From VRUE01 sp963816785 (lineage in GTDB: Bacteria; Actinomycetota; Thermoleophilia; Solirubrobacterales; 70-9), in assembly GCA_963816785.1 (NCBI GenBank), contig CAWFLL010000002.1, forward strand, positions 868,001 to 932,000: DNA of 64,000 nt, read 5' to 3'. The translations under genes were made by a program, and so were the position numbers. Shown one piece after another: positions 54,932 to 63,873 of the stretch (position 1 is the stretch's first letter; each line of letters opens with the position of its first letter). The notes below the pieces were generated by a model that had not been told where the DNA came from, searched no databases, and saw only the letters and a list, made by a program, of their open reading frames with translations.

Positions 54932-55597
54932 ATGCGTGATCGCGGTGACAAAGATGCTCCCGTTGCGGTGAAGGTCCTGAGGGGTGACTCAGGAGAAATT
55001 GAACTGGTCCGCACGTCGAACGGCGGGACCACTGTCTATTTCGATTCGCCCGAGGATGCCCTTCGCCGTCTGAACACCTGGGCATTGCAGCCGGATGCCG
55101 CTCGCGCCGCCACTGATCTGGAGGTGGCTCCTACGTCACTTCACGAACAAGTTGTGTCTCTGGCCAACGCGGCCAACGTGTCTCGTCTCGAGATCGAAAA
55201 CCGGCGCTCGGAATCGCGACTGCGCCCAAGCGATGTGTCGTGGTTTCGTGGTGCGCGCTCAATGTACGGCGCGCAGATCAATGTCGTCGATATTTCCTGG
55301 AACGGCGTGCTGATCGAAACCGAACATGAGCTGGCCCCCGGTGCGACGATAGCGTTCGAACTCCTCAGAAAGGACGGAGCTCTCCGCGTGGCGGGGCGCG
55401 TCCTTCGCTCGCGGCGACTGGCCGGGAGTGACGTCGGACGATTCAACGGAAGCGACGTCGTCTGGTACGAGGCGGGATGCCGCTTCAATGGCCGGTTGGA
55501 CCTGGAATCCTTTGTTCCGAAGCTTGTCGGGTCAACCGACACCCATGTTCGCGTTCCCGAACTGAGACTCGCAAACCCAGCGAGTCGTCTTCGTTAG
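54932..55597 (+). CDS. PilZ-domain protein
   Basis: The 221-aa product has an N-terminal unknown part (VLRGDSGEIELVRTSNGGTT, VYFDSPEDALRRLNTWAL). From about residue 92 there is a PilZ domain with RRSESRLRPSDVSW (R-rich motif) and INVVDISWNGVLIETEHELA (DxSxxG), then GATIAFELLRKDGALRVAGR. PilZ domains bind cyclic di-GMP; the RxxxR spacing here is not perfect. The N-terminus may be a partner domain. No frame break. Confidence 0.78.
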   Translation: MRDRGDKDAPVAVKVLRGDSGEIELVRTSNGGTTVYFDSPEDALRRLNTWALQPDAARAATDLEVAPTSLHEQVVSLANAANVSRLEIENRRSESRLRPSDVSWFRGARSMYGAQINVVDISWNGVLIETEHELAPGATIAFELLRKDGALRVAGRVLRSRRLAGSDVGRFNGSDVVWYEAGCRFNGRLDLESFVPKLVGSTDTHVRVPELRLANPASRLR

Positions 55598-55616
55598 CGC
55601 ATTCACATTTCACGCG

Positions 55617-56884
55617 CTATTTCCGTGCGCGTTCGTCGGAGAGTCGGGCGGCCTGCGTCGTGAGGTAGTGGCGCTCGGGCATGCTGTTCGTTCGACTTGC
55701 CGCGGCCTGATAGTGCGCGATGGCAGCATCGCGATCCCCTGTCATTTCCAGGAGATGGGCGCGAACAGCATGAAGGCGATGGTGGTCGGCCAGGCGTTCA
55801 TCAGCGTCGAGCGCTTGCAACAGCTCAAGGCCGGTTGACGGCCCGTGCACCATGGCGGTGGCGATGGCGTGATTCAGCGTCACCATCGGGTTGTCGGTCA
55901 AGCGCTTGAGCAGCCCGTACAGCGCCAGGATCTGCGGCCAATCGGTATCCTCGGGGCGCGTCGCTTCATCGTGAACGGCGGCGATCGCCGCCTGCAGCTG
56001 ATACGCGCCAATCGAGCCTCTGGAGAGCGTGTCCGTGATCAGGGGAGATGCCTTCGGAGATGGCGCTCCGATCCCACAGGGTTCGATCTTGCTTGTCGAG
56101 CGGAATCAATTCCCCATCCGGACCCGTCCGTGCTGCGCGTCGGGCATCGGTCAGCAGCATCAGGGCAAGCAACCCCGACACCTCGCAATCGCCCGGCAGA
56201 AGATTGTGAACGGCGCGCGCCAGCGAATCGCCTCATTGGAGAGATCGGCGCGTTGCAGCTGCGCGCCCGCGCTGGTGGCATAGCCCTCGTTGAAGATCAG
56301 ATACAACACGTGCAACACGGCGCCCACGCGATCTGATTTCTCCTGGTCGGTGGGCATGCGAAATCGCACACCCGACGTCTTGATGCGCTGCTTCGCACGG
56401 CTGATCCGCTGCGCCATCGTGGCTTCAGGGACCAGGTAGGCGCTGGCGATCTCAGCCGTCGTGAGTCCGCCGACGGCACGGAGGGTGAGGGCAATCGCCG
56501 ACGAACGCGTGAGCGACGGGTGACAGCACATCAGCAGCAGGATGAGGGTGTCGTCCTGATCCATGTCGTCCTCGTCCTCGACCGCTGGCGTACCTGCAAC
56601 TCAGGCGGCGTCTGTGTCGCCACGGCGACTTCGCGGCGCCGTCGAGCCAGCTCGGCCCGTATGTGATCGGTCATGCGACGAGCAGCGACCTGGATCAACC
56701 ATCCGCGGGGGTTGTCGGGCACGCCCTCCTCCGGCCACTGCACGGCGGCGGCGAGCAGCGCTTCCTGGACCGCGTCCTCGGCGGACGAGAAGTCGCCGAA
56801 GCGGCGAACCACTGCCCCGAGAACCTGCGGCGCCAGCTCGCGCAGCAGGTTCTCTCCCGCAGACGCCATCGAGCGGGTTGTCAC
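55617..56884 (-). CDS. ECF42-type RNA polymerase sigma factor with C-terminal TPR-like domain (frame breaks)
   Basis: It starts at GTG 56884 with MTTRSMASAGENLLRELAPQ and VVRRFGDFSSAEDAVQEALL (sigma region 2), DNPRGWLIQVAARRMTDHIR. After a break near 56,570 come DDTLILLLMCCHPSLTRSSA, LTTAEIASAYLVPEATMAQR (region 4) and VLYLIFNEGYATSAGAQL. After further breaks near 56,205-56,230 and 56,035 there is a C-terminal domain (LNHAIATAMVHGPSTGLELL, HHRLHAVRAHLLEMTGDRDA). The long C-terminus and the overlapping DGPF gene mark the ECF42 group, in which the C-terminal domain is needed for activity. Confidence 0.85.
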
Positions 56885-57279
56885 TCCTCCACGGGCGGTG
56901 CGCTCATCACCTCGCGCACCTCGATTGGAATGTTCATTGGCGTGCCACCAGGTCCAGGGGCTGCCGACGCGCCCGCGGCGATCTCATAGGCCCGCTTCGG
57001 GCTCTCGCAGTCGACGATCCAGTAGCCGGCGAGAAACTCCTTGGCTTCGGGGAACGGACCATCGGTCACCTCGGGGACGCCGCCCTTTCCAGCTCGCACC
57101 ACCCTGGCCTGTCCTGGACCAGCCAGCCCCTCAGCGGCGACCAACTCCCCGGCGTCTGCGAGCTCCTTGGTGAAACGCCTCATGAAATTGATGTGCGCCT
57201 TGAGATCCTCTGGAGGCCAGTTGAGTACCGCCCAATCCCCTTTTCCGCGCGGGGCATTCATCATCAGCATGAACTTCAT
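56881..57279 (-). CDS. DGPF/YciI-like domain protein, partner of the ECF42 sigma factor
   Basis: The 132-aa intact product has MKFMLMMNAPRGKGDWAVLN, INFMRRFTKELADAGELVAA, RVVRAGKGGVPEVTDGPFPE (the DGPF motif) and AKEFLAGYWIVDCESPKRAY. YciI-related proteins are ferredoxin-like dimers. Its stop overlaps the sigma factor start (GTGA). This linkage is typical of ECF42, where DGPF genes are also regulon members; the role in signalling is unsettled. Confidence 0.88.
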   Translation of the reverse strand: MKFMLMMNAPRGKGDWAVLNWPPEDLKAHINFMRRFTKELADAGELVAAEGLAGPGQARVVRAGKGGVPEVTDGPFPEAKEFLAGYWIVDCESPKRAYEIAAGASAAPGPGGTPMNIPIEVREVMSAPPVEE

Positions 57280-57306
57280 ATCGCCGCTCCCCTTCGGACG
57301 CCCTGA

Positions 57307-57579
57307 TTGGCGCTTTCACACATAAGTCGGAGCATGCGACCGGTTTTCGACATGTCTCACCCGTCTTTTCGGCGGCACTTTGCCGGCGGTCACGCGCGCG
57401 TCACGGGATGCCACGTCGCCGTCAACATGATCGCCTACCTCATCCAGCACGATGCGCATCACAGGGGACAGATCTGCAGACTCGCTCGCGACCTCGGACA
57501 CGAATTCCCGTCTGAGGACACGATGAGAATCTGGGGATGGAAGGCATTGCCGCCCGCGTTTCTGCGCCGCGACGCTTAA
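57307..57579 (+). pseudogene. DinB-family C-terminal remnant
   Basis: The frame ends HVAVNMIAYLIQHDAHHRGQ, ICRLARDLGHEFPSEDTMRI and WGWKALPPAFLRRDA, which is the last helix region of DinB four-helix proteins (metal His in QHDAHHRGQ). The N-terminal ~100 residues are missing; the available upstream sequence belongs to the divergent DGPF gene. A recognisable but truncated gene. Confidence 0.7.
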
Positions 57580-57897
57580 GCGCCGGACACTGCCGCGGCG
57601 TCAATGTTGAACTCGGCCACTCGAAGAGCAAGCTTCACTTGAGAGGCCACCCCTTCGTGCCTGTAGCTTACCTGGCAGAGCGGCTCGGCGACGTCGACAC
57701 CAGCCTTCGTTGCACTGAGCGCGACGTGCGTCAGGAGTTCGACGAGGGCGTGACCAGTGTCGGGCACCTGAATCCGAGTACCCCAGCCCGACTGACGCAG
57801 GCACCATCTCGACCGCGCACCCGAGGCCACGGGCAAAATCGCTCACGAGACGGACAACCTGATCGCTTTCGCTGGTGAGCGTGAGGTAGACAGTCAT
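57576..57897 (-). CDS. Small hypothetical protein (one frame break)
   Basis: It starts MTVYLTLTSESDQVVRLVSD, FARGLGCAVEMVPASVGLG, and after one base near 57,785 continues TRIQVPDTGHALVELLTHVA, LSATKAGVDVAEPLCQVSYR and HEGVASQVKLALRVAEFNID. The ~106-aa product has normal composition and no known domain. It overlaps the DinB remnant end by 4 bases. Confidence 0.5.
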
Positions 57898-57934
57898 GCG
57901 CAGCAGAGTCTAACCCGAACACCGTTTCGGTCCG

Positions 57935-58060
57935 GCTAGCGCGGATTTCACTTCTGTGGCGCGAACCCTTCGGGTTCGCGAGGCGAGCCTCCACCCCACC
58001 GCGCAGGCGTGCGCGGCGGGGACCCCGCTGAAGGCTCGCCCCACAAGTCCGCGCTACACG
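57935..58060. mobile_element. MITE-like palindromic element, copy 2
   Basis: Terminal inverted repeats TAGCGCGGA (57937-57945) and TCCGCGCTA (58047-58055) enclose nested palindromes. These are CGCGAACCC-TTC-GGGTTCGCG (57960-57980) and GGCGAGCCT (57982 onward) against AGGCTCGCC (58031-58039). No transposase is encoded. It lies between two broken genes. A related partial copy is at 32,074. Confidence 0.7.
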
Positions 58061-58069
58061 CATTTAAAA

Positions 58070-58090
58070 AATGCTCTAAAGCCGGACACT
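58070..58090. repeat. Half palindrome of the GTCCGGCTTTAGCCGGAC family
   Basis: TCTAAAGCCGGACACTACGC is the right half of the REP-like unit in inverted orientation; the left arm is missing. It abuts the MITE-like element and the DUF998 remnant. Confidence 0.55.
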
Positions 58091-58113
58091 ACGCGAAATG
58101 GCGACGTGGAGAA

Positions 58114-58230
58114 TTAGGGGAGCCACCCCTGGATGATCACCATCGCGGAAAAAAATGCCGGCCCGATGATGCCTGCCACCGCCAGCGCTCTCGCGCGCGA
58201 AAGGCGATCGCCGATATCGGAATGCGTCAT
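58114..58230 (-). pseudogene. N-terminal remnant of a DUF998-like membrane protein
   Basis: MTHSDIGDRLSRARALAVAG then IIGPAFFSAMVIIQGWLP is the first membrane helix of a DUF998-type protein (GIIGPxxF). The frame stops after 38 aa just before the palindrome and MITE cluster. It is a truncated 5' end rather than a complete small gene. Confidence 0.55.
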
Positions 58231-58456
58231 CCCCGGAAAGCGCATAGGAGTCGGGCCTCGCAATTGCCGATGCTGTTCAGTTCGGATTTTACGCCCCTGA
58301 CGTTGTATCCGTCAGAGGACTCGCCAAGCCCCTCGGTGCGTCGCGGGCCACGACATGTCGTCGGCTTCAATCACTTCGTTTGGCCAGACGAGAATCTGTC
58401 AACACGGACGATGTCCCAATCAGTCGGTGCGCCTTTTGCGTAGCCGTCGCACTGTC

Positions 58457-59451
58457 ATGGCAGACCAGGCCGACACGCCTCAAGTGCCACAACGCGAGCC
58501 CCGGTTCGCCGATGCGGCGGCGTTTGGCCGGTTCCTGCAAGCGCATCGACAGGAACGGAACATCAGTCTCCAGCAGGTGGCGAACGACACCAAGATTCCC
58601 GGATCGGCACCTCGCGGCGTTGGAGCGTGGGGACATCGCGCAGTGGCCGGGAGGGATTTACCGGCGTGCGATGATTCGCGCCTATGCGACGGCCGTTCGA
58701 CTGAATCCGAACGAAATGGCGGACGAGTTCGCAGCGCTGTTCAGCGACCACACCGAAAGGCCGCTCGAGGCCTTGCCCGACGTCAAACCGACAGAGCATG
58801 AACGACCCTCCGCTGGCCCCACTATGGGTGTGGTCGCGTCTGTCGTTTGTGCGGCCGTCGCCGCCGCGTTCGCTTGGTACGGTCTGTCGATTGCCACGGA
58901 AATGACGCCCTCCGCCCCGTCGGTCGCGGTGAAACCGATCGCACAGCCTGAAGCGGGAAACCGGTCGGCACAGCCTGAAGCGGTGATCGCACACTCTGAA
59001 TCGGAGAACCCGATCGCACATGCCTGAATACGGTCGCAACGTCTGAGCGCTACGACGCTCACATCGGTGTCATCCCAACCGCTTCCGAGTGCACCTCTCA
59101 GTTCAAGTGGTTGAGCCCGAGACCGACGCCGTCACCGCTATTCGAGTGTCAACCCTGAGAGTCGCGCTTCAGGTGACGACAGAGCCGGCTGGCGCCCAGG
59201 TCACGGTGAACGGGATTCGATGGGGCGAAACGCCACTGACCATTCGGCATTTGCCACCAGGCGAAAAGCAACTGCGACTGACCAAGGATGGATACGTGAG
59301 CGTCGAGCGCCAGGTGCAGCTCACCGATGACGACTCGTTGCAGACGCTGAGCGTTGATCTGGAGGTTGCGACCGTAGCCGCGCCAGCGCGCGCGATCACG
59401 ATCAATTCGGAGGCTGATCTGCTCGATGCTCAACGATCCAGTTTTGGCTGA
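58457..59451 (+). CDS. RodZ-like helix-turn-helix membrane protein with PEGA domain (frame breaks)
   Basis: It starts MADQADTPQVPQREPRFADA. The HTH_25/RodZ-type domain follows (FLQAHRQERNISLQQVANDT, then HLAALERGDIAQWPGGIYRR and AMIRAYATAVRLNPNEMADE). The membrane helix is GVVASVVCAAVAAAFAWYGL. After breaks near 58,605 and 59,025-59,090 comes a periplasmic PEGA domain (VALQVTTEPAGAQVTVNGIR, GETPLTIRHLPPGEKQLRLT KDGYVS). RodZ-like proteins link the cytoskeleton to the wall or act as membrane sensors. The end may be at 59,451 or a little later in another frame. Confidence 0.75.
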
Positions 59452-59548
59452 CCTCACCCGCATCAATCTTCGACCTGCGGGTTACGAACACCCGCCAGAC
59501 GAAGCCGACGACAATCAGCGCAGCGAGTATCGCGATCCAAGCACCCAT
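59402..59548 (-). CDS. Small membrane protein (48 aa)
   Basis: An ATG at 59546-59548 opens MGAWIAILAALIVVGFVWRV, then FVTRRSKIDAGEVSQNWIVE HRADQPPN. One membrane helix and a soluble tail with SQNWIVEHR, a pattern seen in short acidobacterial proteins. It overlaps the 3' end of the RodZ-like gene on the other strand by 50 bases and follows the epimerase gene by 14 bases. It is probably the last gene of the lipid cluster. Confidence 0.5.
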   Translation of the reverse strand: MGAWIAILAALIVVGFVWRVFVTRRSKIDAGEVSQNWIVEHRADQPPN

Positions 59549-59562
59549 AGTTGGTGAAGAGC

Positions 59563-60694
59563 TTACCCCGATTGGGCCTCAAACATCAGCGGGCCAGGGA
59601 TCGTGAGGCCGAAGCCCGGTTGCCGTAGCGTGGGATAGCTCGCGACGTCGAGCACACCGCCAGCTCCAAACATCAGCGACGGCTCGCAGACATCGCGCGA
59701 AAGCAGGAGTGTTCCGAAGGCGCCTTCCTGGGCAACGAGCCCGTCACGAGCTGCGCGCGCCACCGTGAGGCCGGCGCGAGTCAACAGGCTGGTTTCGCCG
59801 ACCTGGGCGCCGACGATGAGTCCAATGCCTGCCGCTCGAGCCGCTTCGACGATCGGCAGTGACCTGAGAAGCCCGCCCATCTTCGACACGCGGAGGTTGA
59901 TGAGCCAGCGCTCTGGCGTGTTCCGCAGATGCTCAATCTGCGATAGTCGCAGAAAGCTTTCATCGAGAACGATTTTGCAGTCGAGTTGCTCGGCAATCTC
60001 GGCGAGTGCGCTGGACCCGCCAGGACCGATCGGCTCTTCCACGGCGAAGAATGGCGCGTCGAGCGCCCGAAGAAAGGCAGCCGCTTCCTGAGATGTCCGC
60101 CACACATTGTTCGCGTCCGCTCGCAACCTGATGTCCGGGTATGGGGTCAGCGCGGCAATCTTGTCCCGGTCACGTGACAGATCACCTGACAGCTTGATCT
60201 TGAAGTCGGTAAAGCCTTGCGCCCTGTACCGGCTGGCCATGGCTACGAACGCGTCACGGCCCATGTCTCCGAGAACCGCACTGTAATGGAAGCGGCCGTC
60301 CACGCCGGTAATCCCAGCAGACTCTCGACCGTGACCAGGGATTCCGTGGCCAGCAGGTCGAGTATGGCGAGTTCGATGGCACACCATGCCGACGGATGCT
60401 CGTCGAGCTCGTCGCGGTGTTCACTCATCCACGCGCGAAGCGATTCGAGATCGACGACACTGGCGCACAACGACGCTTCGTGCCTCGCGTGAAACGCCTG
60501 CGCGCTCTCCATCGACTCACCTGTGACGTACTCTCTCGGACAGGACTCCCCATGACCGACCGCATGATTCTCGAAACCGCCTCGACCCATACACTCGACG
60601 TCGCTGACCGTTCCGCTGATGCGTGACGGAACGACACGGTGAACGGGATGCAAAGCGCAGTGAAGCGCAGCTGCCGAATCCTGACGCTAGACAT
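59563..60694 (-). CDS. Enolase-superfamily epimerase/cycloisomerase (dipeptide epimerase-like; frame breaks)
   Basis: It starts MSSVRIRQLRFTALCIPFTV, SFRHASAERSATSSVWVEA, then HAVGHGESCPREYVTGES and, after breaks near 60,590 and 60,310, the barrel: FTDFKIKLSGDLSRDRDKIA (KxK catalytic lysine), IRLRADANNVWRTSQEAAAF (Asp ligand), FFAVEEPIGPGGSSALAEIA (Glu) and CKIVLDESFLRLSQIEHLRN (Asp). It ends with SKMGGLLRSLPIVEAARAAG. This is the mandelate racemase/muconate lactonizing group, closest in pattern to L-Ala-D/L-Glu epimerases. Its start overlaps the GH3 stop. Confidence 0.8.
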
Positions 60695-62341
60695 GTGAGG
60701 CAACGTGATCGTCGAGAGGAAACACGAGGTCTTTCTGGTACTGGAGGACGGCTGGTTTGAATTGTCCTTCCCGCTGGCCAGCTCTGACTGCCGCCGCCTT
60801 GTAAGCGTCCGGACGTGCCAGACCGGAGCCACGCGACAGTCAGCGGACCAAGGCGTCCGCTCGCCCGCTTGCTCTGGTATTCGATGTTCAACTCACCCAA
60901 CCGATGGTCGACCGTTTGGCTCACGCCGCGATCGCCTTCGAGCGTTCCACTATCCAGCTGCAAGGACAAGCGGTAGATTGACGAGCGCTCGTCGGCGACA
61001 AGGACAAAGAAGTGCGCTGTCACACCAAGGGACGCTGTCGCGTGCTGGACCGCCTCTATCACCTGCGCCTCGTAGAGCTTCTCGCCAGTCAAGTTCGTCA
61101 CTCCCCTGCCCTTCTGGACGAAGCGCATCAGCGGCGACTTGTGGAAGAAGCCGATGACTTCGACGAGATCGTTCATGAAGTATCGGTAGAGTCCCGCGGC
61201 GGTCGTGAACAGGACGTAGTAGCGGCCGCCAACCTCGAGCTGGCCGAGCGTGAGGAACTCGGGTGTCCCGGAGTCCCAGGCGTCCTGGCGGACAAACTCG
61301 AGAAAATGATGATGAAACAGCGGCAGACCACCGGGCGTTTCAGGCTGGAGCGCGATTGTGCCGCGGCACTCACTCGACTGATAGCCCAACTCCATCACCT
61401 GTGTGCTCGAGGGGAGCGTCCTGCGGACACTCTCGAGGGCAATGCCGCAACTGCCCCCAGTCCACGTCGTCACCAAGCGGATCTCCGGCCACACGTTCGC
61501 GAACGTGAACGTCTTGAGTTGGCGCAACGTCGCAGCACGATCAGGATCCGCGCGAAGACTTTTCACGAGCACGGCACGAAGAGACGGTGCAACGGCGTCG
61601 AGCATCTCCCCGGGGCCTGCCGCCAACGAGTCGAGCAGACGCTCGCGATTGCTGTTCAACATGTCCAGCAAACGCAGGAACGTGCTCGGATTCGGAGCGC
61701 CGAGATAGGTGACGTGCCTTTCGGCAAGCGCAAGGCGAAGGATGATCAGGTACTTCAGATCGTAGTCGTCGATGCTGAACACCTCAGGTGGCACGACGAA
61801 TCGCGATCGCACAGCTTTCGGAAGCGCCTGATACAAGTGCCCGGAGACAGAGCCTACGGCGTGGCCTGAATCGAGGCGACCTTCGACGGCAGCGCCCATG
61901 ATCCCGAGTGCCTTGCCCGCAAACGCATCGGGACAGGCGCGGTACTGGAGATAGGAAAAGAGTGCCTGTTCCGCCCGGTGCAGAGCGAGCATCGAAGGTG
62001 TGATGGGAATGTATTTGGGCGTGCCGGTCGACCCACTGGTTTGCGCGTAGAAGTCGGGGGATTCGGTGGTGAGGGCCGGCGCACCTGTTCTGCGCTGGTC
62101 GTCGATGTACGGTCGCAGCGTTTCGTAGTCCTGGACCGGGACGTTCGCCTGGAACTGCCGGTAGTTGCTGACGTCGGCGAACCCGTGTTCCCTGCCGAAA
62201 CGGGTATCGCGGTTCGCCGCCAGGAGCTTCTTCAGCACTTCATGCTGCGCGTCATCCGGCCGATGCGCGAGGCGCTCGAGTGGCCACCAATGACCGGAGG
62301 CCCGAATACGCCATTCCGGCGCGAAGGACGGCGCCGGACAT
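60687..62341 (-). CDS. GH3-family acyl-acid-amido synthetase (frame breaks)
   Basis: It starts MSGAVLRAGMAYSGLRSLVA and, after a break near 62,275, LKKLLAANRDTRFGREHGFA and YETLRPYIDD. The core has FYAQTSGSTGTPKYIPITPS (ATP-binding SSGTS-like loop), VTTWTGGSCGIALESVRR, VMELGYQSSECRGTIALQPE and LYRYFMNDLVEVIGFF. A break near 60,845 leads to the true C-terminus (AAVRAGQREGQFKPAVLQYQ, KDLVFPLDDHVAS). GH3 enzymes adenylate carboxylic acids and join them to amino acids. The bacterial substrates are unknown. It lies 7 bases after the hydroxylase gene. Confidence 0.87.
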
Positions 62342-62347
62342 CACCAC

Positions 62348-63218
62348 CTATGACTTTCTGAATGGAGCACGCATCATTCCAAGGAATGTCTGCGGGTAGT
62401 CGGACTCCTGCAACCCGAGGCTCTGGATAGAACGATTCCTTGGCAGGAACCACGTGCCAAACAGCAGATCCCACACGATGACGGTGTTGCCGTAGTTGGA
62501 ATTGGATTCCTTCGGCACTCGCGAATGATGCCAGCGATGCGTCTCGGCGCTTCCAACGATGTAGTTGAGCGGCCCGTAGTGAAGTCGAATGTTGCAGTGT
62601 TGAAAGAAGCCGTTGGCGGAGTAGGCGATGTAGTACAGAGCCAGCACGCGCCGATCGACACCCATCAACAGAAACGGCAGACTGTCGAGACACATCTGCG
62701 CCACTTTTTCGAGGGGGTGGAAACGCGCCGTATTGAGCCAGTAGAGACGTTCGACCGAGTGGTGGACGGAGTGCAGGCGCCAAAGCACGTCGTAATGATG
62801 CGCGGCGCGGTGGAGCCAGTACCGCGAGAAAGTCAACCGCCAGAACCATGACAATCGCTTGTATCCAGATCGGCCATCCATGTGGCCAAAGGGCGGCGAT
62901 CGGAAGGTCGAGATTCCGTGACGGCTCCACCAGCATGTAGACGAAAAAGAAGCTGACAAATGGCGGCAACACAAGCTGGATCATCGTGATGAACACGAGA
63001 TCGGTCCTGATGTCGGGCCCCTCGGGACGCCAGCTCATTTCGTGTGGAAAAGCAACCTCGAGCAGCGCCACGACAACCGCTGCGCTGAGTATCGGGAGGT
63101 AGGTGCTGAGGATCAGCGACCCTCCCTGAGACTGGAGCCAGGCGAACATCGCAAATACGGACACCATGACGAACGGATAGTGCACCCATGGCAGCCATCG
63201 ATTCATGAATGGGGTCAT
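62348..63218 (-). CDS. Sterol desaturase/fatty acid hydroxylase family protein (one frame break)
   Basis: It starts MTPFMNRWLPWVHYPFVMVS with several membrane helices. After a break near 62,830 the di-iron His clusters follow: YWLHRAAHHYDVLWRLHSVH (HRxxHH and HxxHH) and AETHRWHHSRVPKESNSNYG. It ends MMRAPFRKS. The family oxidises sterols, carotenoids or fatty acids in the membrane. It is tightly linked to GH3 downstream and a membrane protein upstream. Confidence 0.87.
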
Positions 63219-63282
63219 CCTGAGTGCACCTCCTTCGCTCTGTACACTCTTCGGCGCTTCCAACGTGACACGTGACTGCCCG

Positions 63283-63858
63283 GCCGTAGTGTCCGGCGTT
63301 CCCAGGGTGACACGCAACGGCCAGGTTGTAGTGTCCGGCGTTCAGCCGGACCTCGCGAGTCGTAGTGTCCGGCTTCAGCCGGACCTCGCGAGTCGTAGTG
63401 TCCGGCTTCAGCCGGACCTCGCGGCCGTATCGATGAAAGTGGCCGTAGACGAGTAGGTATGTCGCCAGAACCAGGTGAAAGGAGGTCGGCAGCGGCCTGT
63501 CAAACCACGGGTGTTCACGGAGCACCGTCGCCCCCAGCCCCAGGCGCACCAGCATGAAGGTGAAATAGAGACCTCCAAAGAGCAGTGCGAACACCCCAGC
63601 GCGGCGGCTCGGAACGATGCGGCGTGACCCGAATTGCCAGGCCGTCCGCGCCAGCCAGGCGAGGATGAGCGCTTGCGTGACAACCAGAATCGGATATGGC
63701 AGGAGCCCGCTATGCCACGACTCGAAGGGCGGGAGCAACCTGGTCTCGAACACTGCAGCAGCCGGCTGGGCAATGACCCTGAAGGCGAAGAGACCAGCGA
63801 GAACCCACAGCCACCACGAATACGTCCGCGCGCTGGCGACAGTGGGCACGCCGAACAT
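63283..63858 (-). CDS. Membrane protein extended by repeat-encoded residues
   Basis: It starts MFGVPTVASARTYSWWLWVL with about four membrane helices (AGLFAFRVIAQPAAAVF, LPYPILVVTQALILAWLA, VFALLFGGLYFTFMLVRLGL, PLPTSFHLVLATYLLVYG), ending HFHRYG. From there the frame runs through the palindrome array as REVRLKPDTTT repeated, with no stop before 63,283. The natural end is probably near 63,425 and has been lost or masked by the inserted repeats. Function unknown. It precedes the hydroxylase gene on the same strand. Confidence 0.65.
63286..63417. repeat. Four palindrome units, the last ones in a 33-base tandem
   Basis: A broken unit at 63286-63302, a 19-base variant at 63333-63351, and perfect copies at 63367-63384 and 63400-63417. 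Unit-to-unit distance is 33-34 bases (GTAGTGTCCGGCTTCAGCCG then GACCTCGCGAGTC). The array lies at the 3' end of a membrane protein gene and is read through in its frame. Confidence 0.88.
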
Positions 63859-63873
63859 CCTGTCAGCGCACCT

